64,000 bases of DNA from Ahaetulla prasina (Eukaryota; Chordata; Lepidosauria; Squamata; Colubridae). The position numbers and the translations under genes are program-made. The notes under the pieces were generated by a model, which was not told the origin of the DNA, did not search any database, and was given only the letters and a program-made list of their open reading frames with translations. Of the stretch, positions 1 through 24,800 are shown in pieces (within the stretch, counting starts at the first letter, position 1; every line of letters starts with the position of its first letter). The stretch lies in the NCBI RefSeq assembly GCF_028640845.1, contig NC_080542.1, positions 14,029,901 through 14,093,900 on the forward strand, in the 5' to 3' direction.

Positions 1-59
1 TCATCAACATGAGTTCTGAATTTTTTTGAGAGAACACCGAATTCAAAATTGGTAAATAT

Positions 60-300
60 TCCCCGTCTCACTGCAATTACGAAATAACCTTGATTAATAG
101 TGTACAGTAACTTCCTGGTTCATGAACATTCCCTTAGGAGAGGAGGATAAGTGAAAAGTCAAGTGAATTAATATCTCATGTTTTATTGCTAGAACAATGA
201 TCTCCTGTTTCTTTTTGTGAAGGATGAGACAGGCAGAACGACACTACTGGGTTTCTGGGTAGTTCATTCTATATGATTCTGGCTTTCAGTCAGCTGACTG
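60..300 (+). promoter_or_regulatory. Conserved V2R 5' flanking block, copy 1
   Basis: This block recurs upstream of copy 2 (about 20720-20960) and, more diverged, copy 3 (about 49690-49870 and 50221-50280). It includes a shared stretch around CTTAGGAGAGGAGGATAAG. Conservation through repeat-rich flank suggests 5' UTR or proximal promoter, but that is inference; no TATA box or start site could be fixed. Confidence 0.35.
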
Positions 301-384
301 ATGCCATGTGAATTACCAATATTTCACAAAAATCAATGAAGGGTCAAACTATTGCAGGAAGAAAATAGACTCTCAGTTAACTTC

Positions 385-14140
<13,756 letters not shown>

Positions 14141-15104
14141 CTCCATGATTGTTCAATGAATGATACGTTCACTGAAGATTACTCAGAATCTAGAACTAGT
14201 TCAGAATGAAGGCATTGCAATACATGGGGATTGCCTTATTATTCTGAGTGCTTTAGCAACATATCTTCTGATCCTGCAGAAGAAGATGTAAGATAGAATT
14301 ATTTATTGGCCAAGCATGATTGGACACACCCACAAGGAATTTTTCTCTGGTGCATAAGTTCTCAGTGTACACACAAGCAACAAGTGATAGTCATAATCAT
14401 AAGTGACAATCATCATAAATCATAGATATAACACTCAGTGATAGTCATAGGATATTAAAGCAATCAACATAAATCATGAGGGCATAGACAGTATTATGGG
14501 AATGAGTTTTTTTACAGAGTGATTCTATGTAGGAAAATTTGTCTTTGTGTCTGGTTGCCTTGGTGTGCAATGTCCTATACCAGACATGTCAAACTCAAGG
14601 CATGCGGGCCAGATCCAGCCCTCAATGTGGTTAGATCTGGCCCACGAGGCTGCCCTGGAGACAGCGATTGGACCCCAATGCCTCAGCCCGACCCCACCAG
14701 CTGGGTGTTCCCCCTGGGTGTGCGCATAGGAGGCGGTGAATGTGAGAAGGCTGGTCCCAAGTGAAAGGAAATGCTCATGGGTGGTGGGGCCATCGAGGCA
14801 CTGGTGGTAAATGTGACACTGCTGCTGGGGCACTAGGTGCTGATCTACAAACAACTTTGTGGCGGTTGCCCAAGCCAGAATGTGATCAGCCTTCCTGCCC
14901 AGGTAGCTGCCACAAAGTTGTTGTAGACCAATTCCTAGAGCCCCAACTCTGGTACATCTGCCACCAGCACCTCCATGGCCCTGCAACCCATGATCACTTT
15001 CCGTTCACCAGGATGGCCCCCATTCCACCTCGCACCCCTGCATGGGAAAGCCACGGCAGCTGGCACAGCTGCCATCCCCTCTCTCTCCCCTCATTCATTC
15101 CTGG

Positions 15105-15200
15105 GAGTGGAGGGAGGGAGAGAGGGAGGGAGGAAAGAAGGAAGGAAGGAAGGAAGGAAGGAGGGAAGGAAGGAAGGAAGGAAGGAGGGAAGGAAGGAAG
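15105..15200 (+). repeat. (GGAA)n purine-rich microsatellite
   Basis: GGAGG and GGAA units inside the hAT-like element; the paralogue at 46935-47055 is longer and purer. Confidence 0.92.
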
Positions 15201-15428
15201 GGGAGTGGAATGAGAGGGAGGGAGAGTTTGAGGGAAGTCCTGTCTTATCACTTGGCCACCAGCAGCCCTGCTGCCTTTGCCATCCCTTGGCTCCCTCCTC
15301 CTGGCCTCTCTTGGTGGTCCCCCATCCTATCATTAAGGATGCTTTGCTTAAAAAGCCAAGTCTCCTCACATGGAAAGGGAGTTGGCCTCCTTCTGACCCA
15401 TACACTTTTTCCTCCTGTATGAGCAACC

Positions 15429-15601
15429 CAGGGGTGGGTTCTACTTACCTTTACTACCGGTTTCACATCGTGCCCACATGCAGAAGCTTCTGCACATGCG
15501 CAGAAGAGTTTTGATGATGTTTGAGTCAGTGGGCAGAGCCTCCTGCCGGTTTTACTACCGGTTCTATAGAAACGGTCTGAACCGGGGGCAACCCACCACA
15601 G
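15429..15601. mobile_element. hAT-like MITE with perfect 8-bp target duplication
   Basis: Element runs CAGGGGTGGGTTC to CAACCCACCACAG. GAGCAACC is duplicated at 15421-15428 and 15602-15609. The interior has ACTACCGGTTTC and TACTACCGGTTC in opposite sense, so it is partly palindromic. Same family as 19941-20306, 20055-20210 and 54672-54785. Confidence 0.78.
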
Positions 15602-16219
15602 GAGCAACCTGACCAAGGAACACAACAGCCGCCGCCTCGATGAGGAGTAAATGTGGCCAGGCGCCCATTCAGGGAGCTTGCCCTCCACTGTACATGGCTC
15701 CAGGCAGCCCACACCATCATTCAAGGTCCTCTGTGTGGGTAAGGCTTTGGCACTCACCCTGGTCTCACCTTCCTCCACTTGAGACTTCTGGATCTCACCT
15801 CCCAGCCTTGCCTGGCTCTCCACAGGAGGCAGAGGATGATACTGCTGCATATGGAATGGCAGAGGAAAAAGTTTGCAAGGAAGCAGTTTCCTAGAGTCCA
15901 ACTTCTTCCTTGAAAGATCTCTGGTAGGGAGGATGGGGTGGCAGGGGATCTGCATGAGGAAAGGCTATCTCAGCAACCCACCATCCTTTCCACACACAAC
16001 TGGAAATGGGGATTCCCTTACAAGAAGTGCCAGCCTCCCTCATGCAGGACCAGGCAGAAGTTGGACTTAGAGGAACCTGCTTCCTGCAAACTTTATCCTC
16101 TGAACTTCCACATTCAGCATCTTCATCCTCCATCTCCTCCTTTTCTGGGAGGGGGCAGTGGAGAAGGAAATTACAGTGATGTTGGATATTGGGAGAAGAA
16201 TGTCTCATTTGGCATGCTG

Positions 16220-16223
<4 letters not shown>

Positions 16224-16250
<27 letters not shown>
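16224..16250 (+). repeat. (CA)n microsatellite
   Basis: About 14 CA units near the right end of the hAT-like element. Confidence 0.93.
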
Positions 16251-16254
<4 letters not shown>

Positions 16255-16546
16255 TTTGTCATAATTTTATATGCAACTGGCCCTTTGAAGGCACCCATAA
16301 CGCTGATTCAGCCCTCAGTGAAATTATGATACCCCTGTCCTATAGCATCATCTTGAAAGAAGAAGTTGAAACAGTTTATATCTAGGATGTAAGGGGTCTG
16401 TAGATACTTTCACAGCCCTCTTTCTGGCTTGCGCATTGGACAGATATTCAGTGGAAGGCAGGCTGATTGCAATTTTCTTTCTTCAGTCCTAATTGTCTGT
16501 TGAAATCTATGTCTGTCTGGTTTGATTGCTGCGCCAAATCAGACAT

Positions 16547-16551
<5 letters not shown>

Positions 16552-16598
<47 letters not shown>

Positions 16599-17540
16599 AT
16601 AAATATTTAACCTTTGATCAAAAGTTTTATTAATAGGAATGGTTTGAAGAAAAACATTTATTTATGATGGTAGGCACGCTGGTGCACTTATGCATGCCCC
16701 TTACAGCCCTTTTAGGAATGGGGTGAGGTGAGCAATAGACAGTCTAAGGTTCAAGTTATGGGGGTTTGGGGAAGAAACCACAGAGTCAGGTAGTACATTC
16801 CAGGCGTTGATCACTCTGTTGCTGAAGTCGTATTTTCTGCAATCGAGTTTGGTTTACCTTAAGTTTGTATCTATTGTGTGCTCATGTGTTGTTTTGGTTG
16901 AAGCTGAAGTAGTCATTGACAGGTAGGACATTGTAGCAGATAATTTTATGTATTACGCTTAGGTCAGATCGAAGATGGCATAGTTCTAAGTTGTCTAAGT
17001 CCAAAATTTCAAGCCTGTTGGCATAAGGTATTCTGTTGCGAACAGAGGAGTGGAGGACTCTTCTTCTGAAATATCTCTGGGCTCGCTCAATTGTATTAAT
17101 GTCCGATATACAGTGCAGGTTCCAGACAGATGAACTGCATTCAAGGATTGGTCTAGCAAATGTTTTGTATGCTCTAGTTAGTAGTACAATATTACCAGAA
17201 AAGAAGCTATGCAATATTAGGTTAACAACTCTTAGTGCCTTTTTGGCAATGTTGTTACAGTGGGCTCTGGTACTTAGATCATTAGAGATGACTACTCCAA
17301 GGTCCTTGACAGAGTGAGGGTCATCTATCAGGCTGTGTCCACCCAAGATGTATTTTGTGTTCTGATTTTTTTTTGTCAAAGTGTAAGACAGAGCATTTAT
17401 TGGTTGAGATTTGAAGTTGCCAATTGTTTGACCATTCTGACACATAGTCAAGGTCTTTTTGAAGGGTAACAGCATTGTCGGTGGTGTTAGTTGTTTTACA
17501 TCATCAGTGAAGAGAACACAGTTGCTTATAATGTTATGCT
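16552..17540 (-). mobile_element. LINE A (CR1-superclade) 3' fragment inserted in LINE B
   Basis: A (TTTA)n tail at 16546-16600 is followed on the minus strand by RT C-terminal coding. Motifs include [35 protein letters not shown] and DLDNLELCHLRSDLS. Frame is open over 16882-17553 except for decay. The same family recurs at 28990, 33770, 56598, 58797 and 60998. Confidence 0.8.
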
Positions 17541-17934
17541 TTTTTGATGACATTTTTGATGTTAGGTGTCCATTTTAAGTCCTGAGATATTATAGAACCT
17601 AGAAACTTGAAGATCTCTTCTGTTGATACTGTGTTGTCTAGTAGTGTAAGAGGTGGTAGAATAGGAGGGCATCTCCTAAAATCTACTATCATCTCTACAG
17701 TTTTGAGTGTGTTCAGTTCAAGATTGTTCTGACTGCACCACCGGGTTTTTAAGATTGTTTTTAGATCATATTCCTTCCATTCCTGCACATAGCATTAGGA
17801 CCCATCTCCCTGGTAATGGCTCCTCAATATCTTGGGCATTCTATAGTTTAATGAATCCATAAGGAATTTTTTTGAAGAAGAAATATAATTGGTGCAGTTG
17901 GACTTTTTCCATTTGTTCTTCAATGGCTACTGTG

Positions 17935-18278
17935 GGAGATTTAATTATATGTTGTTGTTAGTTGCGAAGTCATGTCCGACCCATCGCGACCCCATGGACA
18001 ACGTTCCTCCAGGCCTTCCTGTCCTCTACCATCCTCTGGAGTCCATTTAAATTGGACTGGCATAATGGTTTTAATAGTTTTAATCTTAAATTGGGGTTTT
18101 TATTGGGTTTTTAAAATTCTTTTATAATTTTAAATTTAAACTATTAATTATCAGCCTTTTGTAATTTGCTAGGTTTTAATTGTTGGTTTTAATTGTATAT
18201 GTATTGTGTTTTATCTTCGGCTGTACACTGCCCTGAGTCCTTCGGGAGAAGGGCGGTATAAAAATTTAATAAATAAAA

Positions 18279-18309
<31 letters not shown>

Positions 18310-19004
18310 AATAAATTCATGGCTAGTGCTTCAGTGACTCCATCCAGCCACCTCGTTCTCTGTCGTCTCCTTCTTCTTTTGCCCTCAATCTTTCCCACCA
18401 TTAGGCTCTTCTCCAGTGAGTCCTTTCTCATTAGGTGGCCAAAGTATTTCAGTTTCATCTTCAGGATCTGGCCTTCTAAAGAGCAGTCAGGGTTGATCTC
18501 CTCTAGGACTGACTTGTTTGTTCGCCTTGCAGTCCAAGGGACTTGCAGGACTCTTCTCCAGCACCAGAGTTCAAAGGCCTCAATTCTTTGGCGCTCAGCC
18601 TTTCTTATGATCCAGACTTCACAGACATACATTGCAACTGGGAAAACCATAGCCTTGACTATACACACTTTTGTTGGCAGGGTGATGTCTCTACTTTTTT
18701 AGTACGCTGTCTAGATTTGCCATAGCTTTCCTCCCCAGGAGCAAGCGTCTTTTAATTTCTTGGCTGCAGTCCCCATCTGCGGTGATCTTGGAGCCCAGGA
18801 AAATAAAATCTGTCACTATCTCCATTTCTTCACCATCTATCTGTCAGGAATTGAGAGGGCTGGATTCCATGATTTTAGTTTTTTTAATGTTGAATTTCAA
18901 GCCAACTTTTGCACTGTCCTCCTTCATCCGCATCAAGAGACTCTTTAGTTCCTCTTCGCTTTCTGCCATTAGAGTGGTATCATCTCTGCAGACTGTCGCT
19001 TCAG
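17935..19004 (-). mobile_element. BovB/RTE LINE 3' fragment, interrupted
   Basis: The 3' end GTTGCGAAGTCATGTCCGAC lies at 17955 and the C-terminal coding region at 18312-19004. Minus-strand motifs are VKAMVFPVAMYVCEVW, ELWCWRRVLQVPWTARRTN and LKYFGHLMRKDSLEKSLM, diagnostic of RTE/BovB. A LINE C tail (18050-18311) splits it and an LTR fragment abuts at 19003. Confidence 0.8.
18050..18311 (+). mobile_element. LINE C (L2-like) 3' tail inserted in BovB
   Basis: Ends CCCTGAGTCCTTCGGGAGAA, GGGCGGTATAAA and (AAAT)n. The same 3' end belongs to the RT-bearing copy at 34873-36484 and to a tail at 24960-25200. Confidence 0.65.
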
Positions 19005-19256
19005 GAGAATTGATAGGCGGCGGCAACAGAAGGAAGGGAGGGGCAGGCCTGGATAAGTTCTGAGTCATGGAGACACACCCCATGGCCTATATAAAGGATC
19101 TGCTTTCTGGCATTCTCTGAGTGAGGCAAAGTCTATCTTATCTTGCTGAAGTCACTTTCTGGTCTCCTGCCTGCCTTGAGAACTTTGCTAGAGCTGCAGA
19201 GGCATGCCTGATTCGGATTTCCCTGACCCGGCCGTCAGCGGAGGAGGGGGACACGA
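19003..19256 (+). mobile_element. Partial LTR of the same family as 43010-43530
   Basis: Shares GGAGGGGCAGGCCT, CCCATGGCCTATATAAAGGA and the terminal GGGGACACGACA with the complete 521-bp solo LTR inside the Gypsy element. Only the 3' half is present. Confidence 0.7.
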
Positions 19257-19567
19257 CACTTGCCTCCTCATGTCACATTGTTTGCGTGGCACCTGTGCAT
19301 GTGTCTAAGTATTTGGGGGGGGCATACTTTTCGGGAGGGTCTTATTTTAGCACATGAGCTCAGAAATACAATTGGGCTTATTATCGGGACATGTCTTAAT
19401 TTTGGGAAAACACGGTATTTAAGGAACACACCAGAAATTGTATACAATTTGCCATAGAAAACAACAGTAAGAGAATTGCTGAGTGGATATAAAGATACTT
19501 GACAGTTATGCATGCATGTGAAGTAAAGCCATCCTGTAATATTCTATTAACTAGTTACACCTACTCA

Positions 19568-19831
19568 GAAGTGAAATCTACTTACCTTCCCTAGCGGTTC
19601 AGAATGGAGCCTCTGTGCATGTATAAAACCTTCTGCACATGTGCAGAGGCTCAAAAACAGGTTACTTCCTAGTTAAAACTAGGAAGTAATGACATCTGGG
19701 TGGGTGGGTGGAACATCGCACTGTGACCGCTACCGGTTCTCTGAAGTATACACCGGTTCTCCGAACTACGCTCCACCATCGCTACCGGATCGACCGAACT
19801 TAGTCCGAACTGGGAGGATTTCACCCCTCCT
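19568..19831. mobile_element. hAT-like MITE relative, degraded
   Basis: Outer ends AGAAGTGAAATC and GGATTTCACCCCT are inverted, and CTACCGGTTCTC repeats occur inside. No clear target duplication. Confidence 0.5.
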
Positions 19832-19940
19832 CCTGCTTCTTTATCAAATAACCAAACAACAAAAATATTTGAAAGAATGGAAACCTTAAACCACTTAGAG
19901 AGGACTGTAAAGCACTGCGAAGCGGTATGCAAGTCTAAAT

Positions 19941-20306
19941 CAGTGGTGGTATTCAGCTGGTTCTATCCGGTTTTGACAAACCAGTAGTGGCGGCTGCAGG
20001 AGGCTCCGCCTACTCTCCCAGATATCATCACATCCTGTTTTTGATGCTCTGCACCAGTGGTGGGTTGCTCCCAGTTTGGACCGGTTCTTGCGAAACCGGT
20101 AGTAAAACCGGGATAGGTTCTGCACACCGACCCTAACATCATCAGGAAGTTTCTCCTACTGCGCAATCCCACTGTGAAATGATAGTAAAGGTAAGTAGAA
20201 CCCACCCCTGTTTTGCACATGTGCGGAAGGCCGTCCGCATACATAGAGGTGGCGCATGCACTCACATTTGTGAACCAGTAATGAAGGTAAGTAAATACCA
20301 CCCCTG
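19941..20306. mobile_element. hAT-like MITE containing another copy of its family
   Basis: Ends CAGTGGTGGTATTCAGC and GTAAATACCACCCCTG with an exact 8-bp duplication GTCTAAAT at 19933-19940 and 20307-20314. A second element (20055-20210) lies inside. The left neighbour (19887-19932) is a SINE tail fragment. Confidence 0.75.
20055..20210. mobile_element. Nested hAT-like MITE
   Basis: Ends CAGTGGTGGGTTGC and AGAACCCACCCCTG. Flanks CTCTGCAC and TTTTGCAC match at six of eight bases. Confidence 0.65.
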
Positions 20307-20719
20307 GTCTAAATGGTATTGCAAATGGATATTTTGTTGAAAGAAAAAAAAAGATCAAATTTAATATTTCTAGAATTGAGGAATAAAATCACCAAAGAGG
20401 TTGGAAAAAAAAAAGAAATTAATTCATCAATAGAAAGATGCATAGGAGATATAAATATTTTCCCCCATTTCCTTCTCATTCATGTTCTCTTTCTTACTTT
20501 TACACAAACCCGTATACAAGTATGCAGAAAGAGACTGATGCAAACATACAAAAATCAACATAAACTGCCCAAAACTGGGGAGTAACCTCATTGCAGAAGC
20601 CAACAGTGCAACAGAGGATTCTTTCAAAGAGATAGATTGGGAAGATACCAACTGAGGTGTCATCAACATGAGTTCTGAATTTTTTTGAGAGAACACCGAA
20701 TTCAAAATTGGTAAATATT

Positions 20720-20960
20720 CCCCGTCTCACTGCAATTACGAAATAACCCTGATTAATAGTGTACAGTAACCTCCTGGTTCATGAACATTCCCTTAGGAGA
20801 GGAGGATAAGTGAAAAGTCAAGTGAATTAATATCTCATGTTTTATTGCTAGAACAATGATCTCCTGTTTCTTTTTGTGAAGGATGAGACAGGCAGAACGA
20901 CACTACTGGGTTTCTGGGTAGCTGATTCGATATGATTCTGGCTTTCAGTCAGCTGAGTGA
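20720..20960 (+). promoter_or_regulatory. Conserved V2R 5' flanking block, copy 2
   Basis: Near-identical counterpart of the block upstream of copy 1, at the same distance from the exon 1 ATG. Regulatory role is inferred only from position and conservation. Confidence 0.35.
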
Positions 20961-21043
20961 TGCCATGTGAATTACCAATATTTTTTAAAAAATCAATGAG
21001 GGTCAAACTATTGCAGGAAGAAAATAGACTCTCAGTTAACTTC

Positions 21044-21267
21044 ATGTTATATTTGGCACTGATGATGGTAGTCCTAGCAGTTAAACTTTATGGCCAGAGA
21101 AAAATTCCTCTGGCTATGTGTCCTATTAAGACACTTCTTCCAGTTCCCCTTAAGTATTACCAGCCTGGAGATTTTATCATTGCTAGCATTACCTCCCAAA
21201 TCTACATTTTCTCAAGTCCAATATCATTTCAGAAACCACCTTCTGAGGAAACTGTTGATGATCTTTT
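21044..21267 (+). CDS. V2R copy 2 exon 1
   Basis: Starts [17 protein letters not shown], one codon longer than copy 1 in the leader, and ends TTTT|GTAAGT with the same phase. The mature part differs little from copy 1. Confidence 0.9.
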
Positions 21268-21707
21268 GTAAGTACCTTCGGCTGAAAAAAATCAAATATA
21301 TCTTCTAATTAGCTTCATGTAGGGGTTTCATCTAAAGCTCCAACTTGGAGATAAGAAGAAAAGTGTAGGATGGCATGAACAAAGGTTTTATTCAACACTT
21401 TACAATATAAAAATGTCCTTATTTTTATGGAAAATTGCAAAAGATATAATAGCATAAGCAGCATTCAGAAGCTCCCTATAATTATCTGTGGTAAGATGAG
21501 TAGCCAACACATTTAATAAAACATAAATAAAACACAAATAAATCTAATGACATGAATATGAAACATAATCACTAATCTTTTAAAATTTATCTTCTAACCT
21601 GAAAGACTGAAAATAACTAAAAAGAAAGGAAACTACTAAAATGCATCTCCAGGGGAAAAGAAGATACTCTGAAATTTTTTTTATCTATGTTCATTTCTAT
21701 CTATTTG

Positions 21708-21789
<82 letters not shown>

Positions 21790-21800
21790 ATCCATGTATC

Positions 21801-21867
<67 letters not shown>

Positions 21868-24800
21868 ATCTAAGTTTGAATATATCTCTCTGTGTGTGTT
21901 TGTCTGTGTGTCTTTGTGTCCATGTCTGTGTGTTAATTGATAGCATAATATACATAATAACACATGCAGATATCCCTGCAAATACAATATATTCAAATGG
22001 GGGAAAAAACATTAAAACACAAACAGATAATAAGCAGAAAAGAAATTAAAAAAAGAAAAAAAGCATTATACTTCTGACTTTCCGTTTTTTAATTTACGTT
22101 AATTACTGTAAATGTTAATTTTCGGTATATTATAAAATTGTTCTTCACTTTTATTTGAAGCATATGTAGAAGCCAGTATGATTGTTTTGTCTGTTCTTCT
22201 TTTCACATTTTTAAGAGTAATATCCTTCCTGTTCCCTTTCAATGAATCTATTTTTTTTTCAGGTGAGCTGGTATAAATTACTATTTCATTTTTTTACTCT
22301 GTACAGCAGTTATATATTATTTTCCCAAATTCTATTGCTTTAAAAGAATCTTGTGTGTGTGTATGTGTATATATTTCATTCAGGCAAACAATATCTACAT
22401 TCTGTCTTCTCAATTTATGGAACATTTTGTTGTGTTATTCTGGAGAATATTATGGAGAATATTGACATGGATTTATATTGTTAATGTATACCATAAATAT
22501 TAAACAAAGACATGTCCCAGGTTACCTTTTCAGCAGGAAATTACACTAATGATGCTATCAATATAGAATTATTAATAAGATATAAAGAATGTGGTAACTT
22601 GTAATGTATTGTTTATAATCTAGGATGTTCACACAAAATTACCAGCACATCCTGGCCTTGGTATTTGCTGTGAAGGAACTCAATGAGAATCCCCAACTCT
22701 TACCCAATGTCAGTTTAGGCTTCCATATCTTAAATAGCTATTTTTCACCAATATGGACCTATCATGGTTCAATGGAATTTCTATCAACTCAGGACAAATT
22801 CATCCCTAACTACAAATGTGATATTCGGAATACGATTATGGGAGTTATTGGGGGATCTACTTCTGAAGTCTCTCTCCACATGACAAACATCTTGAGCACC
22901 TACAAGATTCCACAGGTAAAGGTGGTTTGAAATATTGAGTGTCATTATATTTACAGTATTTTTGTAAATGGGAGATAGCGAATGGAAATTTTATTAGTTG
23001 ATGTATTTCTGAAACATTGAAAACGTAGTTGATCAATCTACAGGTGTTGAAAAAGCTGGCACATACTTTTATATTTATAATAAATTAGAATACAAGTAGT
23101 CCTCAACTTATGACTTTAATGGATCCTGGATTTTTTTTTGTCCTAAATCACAACAGATGTACATTCAGGCCCATTAGGGTCAGTCAGTTTCCAGCAAGGA
23201 ACATTGCAAGTTGTGTCATGTGAACATGGACTACTACAATCAGCTGTAAAAATGAATTGGTTGCCCAATGTCGAAATGCAAACTAGTGACCCAGGATGGC
23301 GTGATACCCTCTGAATTAAAGTTGCAACTACCTTCTTTTTTGGAGGGGGGAGTCCCATGGTACTTTAACCTTGTTAAGAAAGGACAGTTTGTAACAATCC
23401 ATCCATATGTCAACATAAATTCTATATTTGCTGAGAAACATTAATTGAGAATTTTTGGAAATAGAATAGAATAGAATAGAAGAATTCTTAATTGGCCAAG
23501 TGTGATTGGACACACAAGGAATTTGTCTTGGTGCGTGTGCTCTCAGTGCACTTTTTTTTAATTTGCATTTATATCCCGCCCTTCTCCGAAGACTCAGGGT
23601 GGCTTACACTATGTTAAGCAATAACATAAAAGAAAAGGTACCTTCATCAAGAATCATAAGGTACAACACTTAATGATAGTCATAGGGTTAAAATAAGCAA
23701 TCAAATCATATTAGGAAACAATCAATATTAATCATCAGATATAAGCAACAAGTTTACAGTCATACAGTCACATAGTGGGAGGAGATGGGTGATAGGAGCA
23801 ATGAGAAGATTAATAGTAGTGCAGACTTAGTAAATGGTTTGACTGTGTTGAGGGAATTATTTATTTATCAGAGTGATGGTGTTCAGGAAAAAACTGTTCT
23901 TGGCTCTAGTTGTTCTGGTGTACAGTACTCTATAGTGACATTTGGAGGGTAGGAATTGAAACAGTTTATGTCCAGGATGTGAGTGATCTGTAAATATTTT
24001 CACAGCCCTCTTTTTGACTCATACTCAGTGGAAGGCAGTTTGGTGGTAATTGTTATTTCTGCAGTTCTAATTATCCTCTGAAGTCTGTTTCTGTCTTGTT
24101 GGGTTGCAGAACCAAACCAGACAGTTATAGAAGTGCAGATGACAGACTCAATAATTCCTCTGTAGAACTGTATCAACAGCTCCTTGGGCAGTTTGAGCAT
24201 TCTTTCTGGTGCAAAAAGAACATTCTTTGTTGTGCTTTTTTGATGATGTTTTTGATGTTAGGTGTCCATTTTAGATCTTGAGATATGGTAGAACCTAGAA
24301 ATTTGAAGATCTCTACTGTTGATACTATGTTGTCTAGTATTGTAAGAGGTGGTAGTTTGGGCGGGTTTCTCTTAAGTCTACCACCATTTCTACGGTTTTG
24401 AGTGTGTTCAGTTCCAGATTGTTCTGGTCGCAGCATGAGGCTCATTGTTCAATTTCCTCTCTGTATGCAGAGTCATCATTGTCTCGAATGAGACCAATCA
24501 CTATTGTGTCCTCTACAAACTTCAGTAGTTTAATAAATGGATTGTTTGAGATGCAGTCAGTGGTGTATAGAGAAGAGAAGTGGAGAGAGCATATAGCCTT
24601 GGGTGGGGGGGCTGCTTTCTGTCTGTTAAGAAGTTTATCACCCACTTACAAGTGTGTTCAGGTACCACTAGCTGGTTTAGCTTAGTTAGAAGAATGTCTG
24701 GAATGATGGTATTGAGTGCTGAACTGAAGTCTACAAAGAGGACCCTTGCTTAGGTCTTTGAAGATTCAAGATGTGGTAGGATGTACTGCAGAGCCATATT

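Larger units (their letters stand above)
14581..16337. mobile_element. hAT-like non-autonomous element, 1.76 kb, inside LINE B
   Basis: Ends CAGACATGTCAAACTCAAGG and ATGATACCCCTG. Flanks TCCTATAC and TCCTATAG agree at seven of eight bases, and the interrupted LINE resumes on both sides. The interior holds a (GGAA)n array (15105-15200), a second MITE (15429-15601) and a (CA)n run (16224-16250). ORFs on both strands are not conserved proteins. A truncated homologue lies at 40116-40274 and 46262-47362. Confidence 0.65.
14287..17790 (-). mobile_element. LINE B copy in 3' flank of V2R copy 1, split by two insertions
   Basis: Pieces at 14287-14580, 16338-16551 and 17541-17790 read on as one minus-strand LINE: 3' UTR, then RT C-terminal segments (for example [20 protein letters not shown] near 17650). 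A hAT-like element (14581-16337) and LINE A (16552-17540) interrupt it. Confidence 0.75.

Noticed and set aside
14975..15514. Frames of 85 to 235 residues on both strands around 14525-15955
   Set aside because: They overlap in all frames of a GC-rich hAT-like element with a (GGAA)n array, and no domain or conserved motif is visible.
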